The notes below the pieces were generated by a model. The model did not search any database. It had not been told where the DNA came from and worked only from the letters and a program-made list of their open reading frames with translations. A stretch of 64,000 nt of DNA from NCBI GenBank assembly GCA_950097015.1, contig CATNEN010000038.1:2543501-2607500 (forward strand). Direction: 5' to 3'. Source of the stretch: Macrostomum hystrix (lineage: Eukaryota; Platyhelminthes; Macrostomidae). This document shows, piece by piece, positions 35,807-49,626 of this stretch (position 1 is its first letter; every line of letters begins with the position of its first letter). A program made the position numbers and the translations under genes.

Positions 35807-38709
35807 TTCTCTATAATCAGACTGGTCAAAGCCCGCACGACTACGAATGCCTCCTAAGTGACGGCGCTAGGTGAGATTAATTGCTGTCTGACACTCACCC
35901 AGTTCAGTCTGACACTCACCCAGTTCAGTCTGACACTCACCCAGTTCAGTCTGACACTCACCCAGTTCAGTCTGACACTCACCAAGTTCAGTCTGATACT
36001 CACCCAGTTCAGTCTGACACTCACCCAGTTCAGTCTGACACTCACCCAGTTCAGTCTGACACTCACCCAGTTCAGTCTGACACTCACCCAGTTCAGTCTG
36101 ACACTCACCCAGTTCAGTCTGACACTCACCCAGTTCAGTCTGACACTCACCCAGTTCAGTCTGACACTCACCCAGTTCAGTCTGACACTCACCCAGTTCA
36201 GTCTGACACTCACCTAGTTCAGTCTGACACTCACCCAGTTCAGTCTGACACTCACCCAGTTCAGCCTGACACTCACCCAGTTCAGCCTGACACTCACCCA
36301 ATTCAGTCTGACACTCACCCAGTTCAGTCTGACACTCACCCAGTTCAGTCTGACACTCACCTAGTTCAGTCTGACACTCACCCAGTTCAGTCTGACACTC
36401 AGCCAGCTCAGTCTGACACTCAGCCAGCTCAGTCTGACACTCACCCTTGATCTCCTGTTTCCCAGCGCCCCGGCCGACGCCAAGCGTGAGAAGTCACGTG
36501 ACGCCGCTCGCCACAGGCGCGGCCGCGAGAACCTGGAATTCTTGGCCGTCGCCCGCCTGCTGCCGCTGCACCCGGAGATCGCCCGCCAACTGGACAAGGC
36601 CTCCGTCATCCGGCTGGCCGTCAGCTTCCTGAAGCTGCGCCAGCTGGCGAGATGCGGCCAGCCCAGCTGGTCACCGGAGAAACCTCAGGGCGACGACAAG
36701 GCGGAAACGGCCGACCTCGGCGGCCTCATTCTGCAGGCGGTTGACGGCTTCCTGTTGATCCTGGGCACCGACCTGACCATCCTGTACATCTCTGAGACTG
36801 TGTCCATTTTCCTTGGCCAATCACAGGTGGATATGACTGGCAATGATCTGATTGGCTATGTACACTCGGCCGATCACGCAGAACTCATCGATCACACGGA
36901 CAGACTGATGGGACGGGCCGGAGCCTGCAAGGAGCACGGTGAGTAGACTCAATCATTCAGTGATGAAGGATAGTGGGTAGCAGGTGAGTAGACTCAATCA
37001 TTCAGTGATGAAGGATAGTGGGTTGCAGGTGAGTAGACTCAATCATTCAGTGATGAAGGATAGTGGGTTGCAGGTGAGTAGACTCAATCATTCAGTGATG
37101 AAGGATAGTGGGTTGAGAACGTGAGATGTAACATGAGTACGATAGTCCACAATGTTACTGTTTGCAGCTCTGGACATGGAGAACATTTGTGTTCGCCTGC
37201 GCTCCAACCTTGGCAAACGCAACGCCCAGGTGCCAATCTCTGGCTATAGGGTAAGTAGTCATTCGATAGTCAACCTCACAAGGACTACTTAAAGTAGATT
37301 GATAAGAAAGACGCAGTTCGTGGATTTCCCATTTTCCCAACTTCAACTCGCTATGAACAACACAATGGATAAATTCGGCTTTAAAAACTCAATTTCCAAA
37401 CTTGTAAGCTGCAAGGCCTGGCTTGTCTGACTATTCCAGACAGTGCAGCTTCACTGTCAACGCCGCGTGGACTCAACCAGCGGCCAGCCGCTAGGCCTGG
37501 TTGCCTTGGCAACCGCCCTGCCATCGCTGGCGCTGAGCGAGCTCTACCTGCCAGTGAACACCTGCGTCCTGAGGCTGGATGAGAAATTCTGCATCGTGCT
37601 GGGAGACTCAAGGCAAGCCATGAGAAATGAGAAATGAGAAATGGTTGAGAACCCCGCACAATAGACACCGTTCTAATCCTGACTAATCATCGTGTTGCAG
37701 CAAGCACTCCTGCCAGGAATTGAGCGTGACCGTGCCCTCCTCGCTGTACCAGTACATCTTCCCGCAACACCTGGAAGCATTGCGGTGTGCTCATCGCGAC
37801 GGTGAGTCCAATTTTCGTAAATCTTGGACCCTTCCTGGATTTGGATTTCCTGTGACCAACTCGTGCCTCAAAAGGAACTTATCTTTATCTGGATTAGGAG
37901 TTCCCTATACACTCCCAAGATTAAAAGCTGATAAAATGGTTGTAGCTTATAATAATTGCAGGAGGGCTGCAGGCAATGGCACATCATTTGGTGACACTAG
38001 ACCCGCAGCCAGCGAGGAGGCAATTCTGCCCATTTCGCTGGCTCCTGAGCTCACACGCTCACACAGGTGTGTACATCCGCCCTGACTTTCTCATCGTCCG
38101 GCAGTGTACACTCTTTCTTTGCCTTGAAGGTTGGCCCTCTAGGGCGTAAATTTCATGACAAGCCCCCAAGCCTTCTCTCCGCGGCTGCGCCCCAAATGAA
38201 TGTGGCCTCGCCGCGGAATCGAGTTTAGGGACTGCGGTGGGTGCGTGAGGCAAACGCGTTAACCGCTCTGCCACCGATGATATAATCATATAATAATATG
38301 ATTTTTTATTGTTGTAGCTCAGTTTATATTGACGAAATCACGACTTGAAGGCCGGGTATTCGATTCCCGAATTAGCTGTTACAATTTGTGTCCTGTATCA
38401 AGACAATACAGGACATTGCTACATTGCTTCAGTTTACCCGGCTGTAAAATTGGTAGCAGCATTAGCTGGGGTAATTGAAGGTGGGTGTGGGGTCTTCACA
38501 GTCCATGGACTGAACAGCCGTACGCAGCCATCAGATGCGCGGCGCAATAGCTGCGGCTGTGCTTGTCGGCTGCACATCTGACCCAATCGGGGCAGGTGTA
38601 ATTAACTATTTTCATTGTTAATCCATTCCTGGATTAAGGTTAAGCCATAATCTGATGTTTCAGTGATGAAGCTTGGCCAGACCCTCACTCTGCCAGTGGG
38701 CTGGATGCC

Positions 38710-38742
<33 letters not shown>

Positions 38743-38851
38743 GAACTACCTGTGGGTGCAGTTCTGCATGAATGCAGTGTTTGATTCCAAAGCTAAGCTG
38801 CAGAGCCGGCAGCCCAAGGCCATAATTGCCGTAGCCTATATTTTGGGCTGA
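35602..38851 (+). CDS. bHLH-PAS transcription factor, trachealess/NPAS1/NPAS3 type
   Basis: Six exons join in phase: 35602-35870, 36466-36938, 37168-37250, 37440-37612, 37701-37801 and 38664-38851 (TGA), about 428 aa. Exon 1 is poly-Ala and (CAG)20 poly-Gln. Exon 2 has the basic region EKSRDAARHRRGRENLEF (usual form ARSRR), helix-loop-helix LDKASVIRLAVSFLKLR, then PAS-A with DGFLLILG and LYISETVSIFLGQSQVDMTG, close to trachealess/NPAS3. Exons 3-4 give CVRLRSNLGKR..GYR and LGLVALATALPS; exons 4-6 form PAS-B (SLYQYI, WVQFCMNAVF, AVAYILG) with a poly-Gln tract inserted before the WVQ strand. The protein probably dimerises with an ARNT-type partner and binds DNA in the nucleus. It stops at the end of PAS-B, with no C-terminal activation region, whereas relatives run to several hundred residues more. 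The intron after 37612 uses a GC donor; the others are GT-AG. A 3' exon skipped by my model cannot be excluded. Confidence 0.88.
35889..36450. repeat. 21-bp minisatellite filling bHLH-PAS intron 1
   Basis: About 26 units of 21 bp (core ctgacactcacccagttcag). It starts 18 bp after the donor at 35871 and ends about 15 bp before the acceptor at 36465, so the intron is essentially the array. Each unit carries ctgac and cccag on the sense strand, resembling a branch point and 3' splice site. Confidence 0.96.
36938..37117 (+). repeat. 45-bp repeat x4 containing the exon 2 splice donor
   Basis: Four tandem 45-bp units, each starting GGTGAGTAG, at 36938, 36983, 37028 and 37073. The first GT is the donor of exon 2 (CACG|GTGAGT); the next copies read GCAG|GTGAGT, a better match to the donor consensus. 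Use of a downstream copy would add GGT GAG TAG, an immediate in-frame stop. Confidence 0.95.
37955..38282 (-). mobile_element. SINE family 1 copy in bHLH-PAS intron 5
   Basis: Minus-oriented, with tRNA-like head near 38240-38280 (ggcagagcggttaacgcgtt on the minus strand), the gcagccgcggagagaagg body and the tail at 37955-38000. Confidence 0.85.
38318..38625 (+). mobile_element. SINE family 2 copy in bHLH-PAS intron 5
   Basis: Follows SINE family 1 in the same intron. Matches the element at 46886-47195 through aatttgtgtcct, cttcagtttacccggctg, attagctggggtaattgaag, cagtccatggactgaacag and gacccaatcggggcaggtgt. The tRNA-like head is decayed (ggtattcgattcccgaa is the B-box region). Confidence 0.8.
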
Positions 38852-38911
38852 GCAAATTTAACTTCACATAAGCCACCAATGATCATTTTACACGTCAGCG
38901 CAAATGGACAA

Positions 38912-38917
38912 AATAAA
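38912..38917 (+). terminator. Polyadenylation signal of the bHLH-PAS gene
   Basis: AATAAA 61 bp after the stop codon at 38851. Confidence 0.5.
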
Positions 38918-39037
38918 CTATAGAGCCTAATACGTCAGACACCTTCGAGAATTGGATAATTTCACTGTCTCTACGCACGATTTAAAATATAGGCAACTTA
39001 AAATACCACTATAAGTGGTTGGTAACATTTCTAAACA

Positions 39038-39805
39038 TTGTCTCAGTTGTTATAGAGGTGTCTGAGTTGTTATAGAGGTGTCTGAGTTGTTATAGAGGTG
39101 TCTGAGTTGTTATAGAGGTGTCTGAGTTGTTATAGAGGCGTCTGAGTTGTTATTAAAGAGGTGTCTGAGTTGTTAATAGTTAGGTGTCTGAGTTTTTTAT
39201 ATTGAGGTGTCTGAGCCAGTACAGAGGTGTCTGTGCCAGTACTGAGGTTTCTGTGCCAGTACAGAGGTGTCTGTGCCAGTACTGAGGTGTCTGTGCCAGT
39301 ACTTAGGTGTCTGTGCCAGTACTGAGGTGTCTGTGCCAGTACTGAGGTGTCTGTGCCAGTACAGAGGTGTCTGTGCCAGTACAGAGGTGTCTGTGCCAGT
39401 ACTGAGGTGTCTGTGCCAGTACTGAGGTGTCTGTGCCAGTACTGAGATGTCTGTGCCAGTACAGAGGTGTCTGTGCCAGTACTGAGGTGTCTGTGCCAGT
39501 ACTGAAGTGTCTGTGCCAGTACTGAGGTGTCTGAGCCAGTACAGAGGTGTCTGTGACAGTACCGAGGTGTCTGTGACAGTACCGAGGTGTCTGTGCCAGT
39601 ACTGAGGTGTCTGTGCCAGTACTGAGGTGTCTGTGCCAGTACTGAGGTGTCTGTGCCAGTACTGAGGTGTCTGTGCCAGTACTGAGGTGTCTGTGCCAGT
39701 ACTGAGGTGTCTGTGACAGTACAGAGGTGTCTGTGCCAGTACTGAGGTGTCTGTGACAGTACTGAGGTGTCTGTGCCAGTACTGAGGTGTCTGTGACAGT
39801 ACTGA
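39038..39805. repeat. 20-bp minisatellite, two unit types
   Basis: Left part (39038-39190): gttatagaggtgtctgagtt. Right part (39200-39805): gtgccagtactgaggtgtct. Both are 20 bp and share gaggtgtctg. It separates the converging 3' ends of the bHLH-PAS gene and the ATP synthase g gene. Confidence 0.95.
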
Positions 39806-40180
39806 TATAACAAGTCATAAAAAATCAAGCACTCCGACTAACAGTAGCGAGTAAAGCATCAGACTGAATTAATTTGATTTAAATTGTAGCGCAGCATTGA
39901 ATCGCACGTCTACAAACTAAGATTTTGAATGTCTACCTTCATTAAGGTTATAATTATATTATCTTGTATTGTTAACTTGTATCTCAATTTCACAATAGAT
40001 GGACTTAGGCTTGTACTACTATTAACGTTTGAAAAGATTTTCTAGGAAAACTAGCAAGTTTTATAGGCCTACCAAAGAAATAGGTTCATAAGTTGATTCC
40101 CAACAATGGGAGAACGGAGGCTCACGAAAAGCAAGCTATAAGTGTGAATAAGGTGTCTCTAGATCCAGTTAACATTAGCC

Positions 40181-40510
40181 TCAGAGCGAGTGCACGTGGA
40201 AGCCGTGTGGGACTCGGCTGTAGCCAACTACGGATCGGCGGCCGATGATCTCGCCGAAGAAGAACCAGCAGGTGACTTCGACGGCCACGCCAACACTGAC
40301 GAGGCACTGCGGGATGGTCAGCTCGCGCCAGCGCTGCTGCCTGGCGGCCTGCATCAGCTTGCCGAAGTCGGCGGCTATCTGAGGCACCTCCGAGGGAGTC
40401 GGCGGCTTCAGTTCGACCCGGGCGTAGCGCCAGAACTTCGACAGCTTCGGGCCAGCGGCGCGAAGGCCGGTCTGGGTGGCCGAGGTCACGGACTTCACTA
40501 GGGCGCTCAT
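40181..40510 (-). CDS. ATP5MG: Mitochondrial F1Fo ATP synthase subunit g
   Basis: Single open frame of 109 codons plus TGA. Subunit g is a small inner-membrane protein of the Fo sector at the ATP synthase dimer interface and supports cristae shape; it is not catalytic. Diagnostic segments are KFWRYARVELKPPTPSE (residues ~25-41), LTIPQCLVSVGVAVEVTCWFF (the single membrane segment, ~65-85) and GEIIGRRSVVGY (~86-97). The C-terminus runs about 11 residues past the usual end after the GY. The ATG at 40510 is set by homology; minus-strand ccgttgcag directly precedes it by 2 bases and looks like a splice acceptor, so a 5' UTR intron or trans-splice site is likely. The gene lies 1.45 kb downstream of the ATP synthase beta stop codon, on the same strand, with minisatellites on both sides. 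Confidence 0.93.
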   Translation of the reverse strand: MSALVKSVTSATQTGLRAAGPKLSKFWRYARVELKPPTPSEVPQIAADFGKLMQAARQQRWRELTIPQCLVSVGVAVEVTCWFFFGEIIGRRSVVGYSRVPHGFHVHSL

Positions 40511-40529
40511 GGCTGCAACGGGATGAAAA

Positions 40530-40860
40530 TTGGGGATCTGGGATTGAGTCTGGGGACATTGGGATCTGGGATTGAGTCTGTGGACACTGGGATCTGGGAT
40601 TGAGTCTGTGGACACTGGGATCTGGGATTAGTCTGCGGACATAGGGATATTAAACTGAGGCTGCGGATATGTTAATCGAAATAGCGAATATGGGGATCCG
40701 TAATTGAATCTGCGGACACTGGGATCTGGGATTTTGTCTGCGGACATTGGGAACTGGGATCGAGTGTGTGGGCAGGGGAATCTAAGATTGATTCTATGGA
40801 TATGGGAATCTGAGATTGAGTCTGTGTACATGTGGATCTGGGATTTGGTCTGCGGACAAA
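40530..40860. repeat. 28-bp minisatellite upstream of ATP synthase g
   Basis: About 11 degenerate units of about 28 bp (gggatctgggattgagtctg plus tggacact). It begins about 20 bp upstream of the ATP5MG start codon. Confidence 0.88.
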
Positions 40861-41315
40861 GTCTCGTGGTCTACAATTCTACAAAAGACAAGAGGAAAGC
40901 AAGTGCAAAAGTAAAGAGAATAAGTCACGAGTGTTTTTAAAATGTTCCTAAAGCAGTCACAGGGGCGGACAAACTGCAGCGTGAACGCAAATGTATTTGA
41001 TTTTAAATTACGACAGTAAAGGGCGTTCTATCTACTAGCACAGTAGTAGTAGCAGTAGCACTAAGTTTCAAACTCGGTAGATTCTTTAAATTAAGAGATA
41101 GATTATGACTAAAGGTAACAATATTAGGTGTTCAAAATAGATTAGAAAATATAGAACTAGCAGACCATTCAGCCAGAAAAAACTCTACTTAAGTGCGACT
41201 TTTTATTTTTATGATAACTATCGATCTAAATGTTATGCTACTACAAGTAGGTTATTATGTAGATAAGCCAGCTCAAGGAAATGTTCAGAAGCACAGTGAA
41301 GGGCATTGAAAACAC
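40861..41315. other. Spacer between ATP synthase g and the 33-bp array
   Basis: AT-rich unique DNA; no gene, tRNA or clear promoter recognised. Confidence 0.4.
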
Positions 41316-41850
41316 TTCTCTGAAGCATCAGGGATTGGAATCCCGGATTTCTCTGAAGCATCAGGGATTGGAATCCCGGATTTCTCTGAAGCATCAGGGA
41401 TTGGAATCCCGGATTTCTCTGAAGCATCAGGGATTGGAATCCCGGATTTCTCTGAAGCATCAGGAATTGGAATCCCGGATTTCTCTGAAGCATCAGGGAT
41501 TGGAATCCCGGATTTCTCTGAAGCATCAGGCATTGGAATCCCGGATTTCTCTGAAGCATCAGGGATTGGAATCCCGGATTTCTCTGAAGCATCAGGGATT
41601 GGAATCCCGGATTTCTCTGAAGCATCAGGGATTGGAATCCCGGATTTCTCTGAAGCATCAGGGGTGTCGGAATCCCAGATTTCTCTGAAGCATCAGGAAT
41701 TGGAATCCCGGATTTCTCTGAAGCATCAGGGATTGGAATCCCGGATTTCTCTGAAGCATCAGGAATTGGAATCCCGGATTTCTCTGAAGCATCAGGGGTG
41801 TCGGAATCCAGGATTTCTCTGAAGCATCAGGGGATTGAAATCCCGGCTCA
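41316..41850. repeat. 33-bp minisatellite with internal inverted repeat
   Basis: About 16 units of 33 bp (tctctgaagcatcagggatt followed by ggaatcccggatt), each with GGGATTGGAATCCC, a 6-bp stem and 2-bp loop. It lies about 110 bp beyond the stop codon of ATP synthase beta. Because 33 is divisible by three, all frames look open. Confidence 0.95.
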
Positions 41851-41958
41851 TCTAAAAAACTACAATGCAATAGCCAAAACTAGTGTAAAAAACAGCAGTC
41901 AACAATAACTTATCAATCAGGATGGACCTAAAAGTTAGAAAATGACCGGATTCAAAAT

Positions 41959-45974
<4,016 letters not shown>

Positions 45975-46885
45975 GTTTAGATTGATTATTTGTACATTCA
46001 CTGTCAAGTTATCAGGTATAGGCTATCAAGCTAAAGGTAGAATTGTGCCAAAGTATTTGTTAGTCCACATAGCTCCTGAAAAGAACATCTTTATTTTTTA
46101 ACTTCCCTAACTTAAAAAAAACTAGTTTCCTCCCTATTGACTATATAAAGGTATTATTCAACTACACGGATACTATAGACTATATTCTCATTCTGTTAGT
46201 TCTACTATGCAATTATTTTCATTACATCTATAAAACAGCAAAAAACATACCAATCTGATTTGTAAAGTTGAATGTGTTAGATTAAATATGTAAAAGCACA
46301 GAGCCTTCAAGTGGGATTCTCATATCTCAAACTGAATAATTTTAAGTCAGTAAGAATAAAGTAATATATTAAAGAATACTTAAGCAATATCAAAAGAGAC
46401 TTATGAAAGATATGTGACTTGCCATTTAAATGTTTTTGTAGTTTTTCTAATATAAACTAGCTTGCTGAATAGGGGAATCACTATAAGCACTTTCTTTTAC
46501 CATGCTTATATTTTTCTATTTGCTGGTTGTTAAATTCTAAGGAGCAGCCAAACTTAAATTTACCTCATATGATAGAGTTGACTGAGGCATGAGCAACAAC
46601 AAATCCAATAACCAAGCAGATGAGATTTAGGGCCAAAAAAAACAGTTTTTAGATGTTTCATTTTTAGCTCTAGGCATTCATCACTTTTAATAGCACTTGA
46701 AATTGACCTGTCTATTGTTAGCTTATATTAAGTTATAAAAATGTTTTAGTTACTAAAAAGAGTTTTTTAATAATTGACAATTTTCAATTTTTTCTTTCTA
46801 ATAATTTTTGGCTTTTTTATTTTCTGAATACTAACTAGTAAGATTAAAGACAGTGAAGACTTAGTACTACTACTAACTAAGAGAG
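45975..46885. other. Intergenic/5' region of ATP5F1B
   Basis: AT-rich DNA containing the presumed promoter of ATP5F1B. No TATA or CCAAT box stands out at a convincing distance. Confidence 0.4.
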
Positions 46886-47195
46886 GTTGTAGCCTAGTGG
46901 TTAGGGCATCAGACTCTTGACTCAAAGGTCAGGGGTTCGATTCCCAACTCCACTGGAACAATTTGTGTCCTTTAGCAAGACACTAAACTCTACATTTCTT
47001 CAGTTTACCCAGCTGTTAAATGGGTACCAGCATTAGCTAGGATAATTGAAGGTGGGTGTGGCATCCCGCCCAGTCCATGGACTGAACAGCTGTTTGCAGC
47101 CTTCAGATGCGCTGTGTATTAGCTGCAGCTATGCTGTCAGCTGCACACCTGACCCAATTGGGGCAGGTGTAATCAATTATTATTATTAATATTAT
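46886..47195 (+). mobile_element. SINE family 2, tRNA-Lys-like, best copy
   Basis: The head reads gttgtagcctagtggttagg then gcatcagactcttgactc then ggggttcgattccc. The A and B boxes are intact and the anticodon-arm region resembles tRNA-Lys (gcatcagactcttaatc in canonical genes). Body: aatttgtgtcctttagcaag, cagtttacccagctg, cagtccatggactgaacag, ggggcaggtgtaat. It ends in a TTA microsatellite. The anticodon stem is mispaired, so it is not a functional tRNA gene. Confidence 0.85.
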
Positions 47196-47461
47196 TATTG
47201 CTAAGTATAAAGTAGAGGAAGCTGATTATTATTATTTTATTTTAAATTTGATTCCCATTAGCTATTATTTTACAGCCACATTGAGGAGTAACTCCAGCAT
47301 TACCTGTACCCAAAGAACAGCATTGGGGCCCTCCTCTATTGGATCACTGTTTATTGTGCCATCTAATAATCTGTGTGCTTTACTATAACTTATAACATAC
47401 AACTACCTAACTTAATAATCAGCTTTTGTTACTTAATAATGAGTATAATAATAATAATAAT
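47196..47461. other. Intergenic spacer
   Basis: AT-rich DNA between two SINEs; nothing recognised. Confidence 0.4.
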
Positions 47462-48562
47462 AATTGCAGGACGGCTGCGGGTAATGACACATCATTTTCA
47501 ATGTTTTCATTAGACCTGCAGCCAGCAAGGAAGCAATTCTGCCCATTTCACTGACTCCTGAGCACACACACACACACACAGATACTGTATGCAGGCATAC
47601 GCTCACACAGGTGTATACATCTGCCCTGACTTTCTCATCATCAGACAGTGTATAGGGTAATGTATCATCAACCGAACAAATACTTCAAACCTAAGCTACA
47701 GATTTTCTATTTAAGATATCATGATAAATCAAAAGCCAAGTTATAGAAAACTGTTTTGTCTTTCTAAATAGTATCTGCTTTTGCAATTTTGTCAAATAGA
47801 AAAAAGTTATACATGTTTTTCATCTTAAACCAAACAATGATTTTCATGTATCTTCAAACCAAACAGAGAATTTGATGTTCAGTTTTAAAATTTGAGTGAG
47901 TGGTTTAATCTTATTTTAAGCAGTGATCTATCATGAATTGTCATTTGAAAGCATTTTTCATGCTCTATAAATAACTACATTTATGGTAATTTAATTGGAA
48001 AGCAACCACATACAATCTTAGTCTAAAGTACATGCTGAAAAAATGCTGTCAAAAAGTATGCTTTTGTGATAAAAAATTTTACTGAAACATCCATATCTTT
48101 CTTTCCTTTTAATGCTTCATTGCATGTCATGCCTTAGCTTCTAAATAATTTCATTGACATTCAAAATAGTTGTTCTGTGAAATATAATAGCTTGTTTCTG
48201 TCTTGCACAAGACCAAGGAAGGAGTCAAAATTCTTGTTCGGTTTTGAAGATACACTGTTTGGTTGATGATACATTATCCTACCATAGTCAGGAAGGTGTC
48301 CTATACGTTGGAAAATTCCAGCGTGCATTTACATTAGATAACTTTTGGCGTACATTATTGGCGTGCAAATTTTGGTAAAGTGTATACTTCACTGTGTCTT
48401 GGAGGTTGGCCCTCAAGGGTATAAATTGCACAACAAGCCCTAAAGCCTTCTTTCTGCAGCTGCGCCCCAAATAAATGTGACCTCACTGTGGAATTGAACT
48501 TAGGGACCATGGTGCGAGAGGCAAATGCAATAGGCCTAACCACTGGCACCACTGACCCCCCA
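47462..48562 (-). mobile_element. SINE family 1 copy split by a nested insertion
   Basis: The tail half of a minus-oriented SINE family 1 occupies 47462-47654 and the head half resumes at 48381-48562 (ggaggttggccctcaag to the tRNA-like head). The interruption is the element at 47655-48380. Confidence 0.8.
47655..48380. mobile_element. MITE-like insertion with terminal/subterminal inverted repeats
   Basis: Inserted into a SINE and flanked by TGTATA on both sides (47649-47654 and 48381-48386). The left end starts gggtaatgtatcatcaacc; its reverse complement ggttgatgatacattatcc ends at 48279, and similarity extends about 40 bp inward (aaccgaaca / ttcaaacc against tgttcgg / ggttttgaa). About 100 bp lie between the right repeat and the SINE junction. 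No ORF, so non-autonomous. Confidence 0.7.
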
Positions 48563-49626
48563 ATAATGAGAAGTACTACCTAAGTATTTGCTATCCTAAA
48601 TCTTACCACTTAGTTTTCAATTGATAAAAAACATAAAAATAATTACATGGGGAAATCTAGAAAACTTTTAGAAAACTAAATAGGCCTACTTAGTCTTTAG
48701 ATTCTTAGAAACTTATAGTTGGGCTAGGCTGGCCAATATTACTATTTAAAAGGGGAACAAAGAATAAATAAGAACCCATAATAACAATAGGCTTAATAAG
48801 CCCAATTTAAGGCCCTGCTACATAATAAAACTGTGGGACTCAAACAATAAGGGACATATGGCAGCTACAGGTAGCTAAGTGAGTAAACACTAATAACTTA
48901 ACAATCAATGGAGAGAAATACAAGACATGTTGCAATTTTTATGTGATGTGACATCTAGCCCAACAGCTTACAATACAAAGGATAGAGGCTAATAAGGCTA
49001 AGACATTAGCCATTAGCTGAAGCTACTAACTTAGCTAGCCATCATAATTATAACAAAAAAATGCAATGTAATATCATGACAACAATTATGACGGGCCTAA
49101 TATTAATAATAATAGTTTGCATATTATAGGCCTAGTTAATTTAATACAATATAAAATAGACATGAAATCAGTGACTAATTTTAGACCGTTACAATCACTA
49201 GTAGGCCTACAAATAAATTTTCGAAAGAAGTCGTAGACATTGCTTGTAAATTATGTTATGTTTCTTGTCATAGCAAAAGTAACCAAGAAAAGAAGAAACA
49301 AACAAAAACAGCAATTACGTCGGAAAATGCCGTTAGGAAGCATTAATTTTAACAAATCTAGTTGTTGTTTTTAGCATAAAAAACAGCTCTACCTTAATTT
49401 ACTTAAATTCAAGCAAGTTTGTTATTTATGTGCTGAGACTATTAATATATTTTAAAATATTGGCTCTTAGTATCCTGTGACTACAAGTTTGGTTTGTTTT
49501 TTAACTTTCTTTATAAAAAATTCCATTCGTTTATAATAAATGTTCTGTTTGCTGTAACAAGGGCATCTTTATAAAACAGGGAACGAGCTCTTAAACATTG
49601 AATCTTGATTAATAGATCACTTTGTA
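48563..49626. other. Intergenic, 5' of the dynein gene
   Basis: AT-rich unique DNA. It must hold the dynein promoter, but I see no strong core element. No repeat array. Confidence 0.4.

Noticed and set aside
35858..36450. ORFs up to 189 codons on both strands
   Set aside because: They come from the 21-bp intronic array; the flanking exons and splice sites define this as intron 1 of the bHLH-PAS gene.
38345..38581. 78-codon + ORF in bHLH-PAS intron 5
   Set aside because: Lies entirely within SINE family 2.
46886..46960. Possible tRNA-Lys gene
   Set aside because: A and B boxes are present, but the anticodon and acceptor stems are mispaired and the sequence continues into a dispersed SINE body with an ATT tail.
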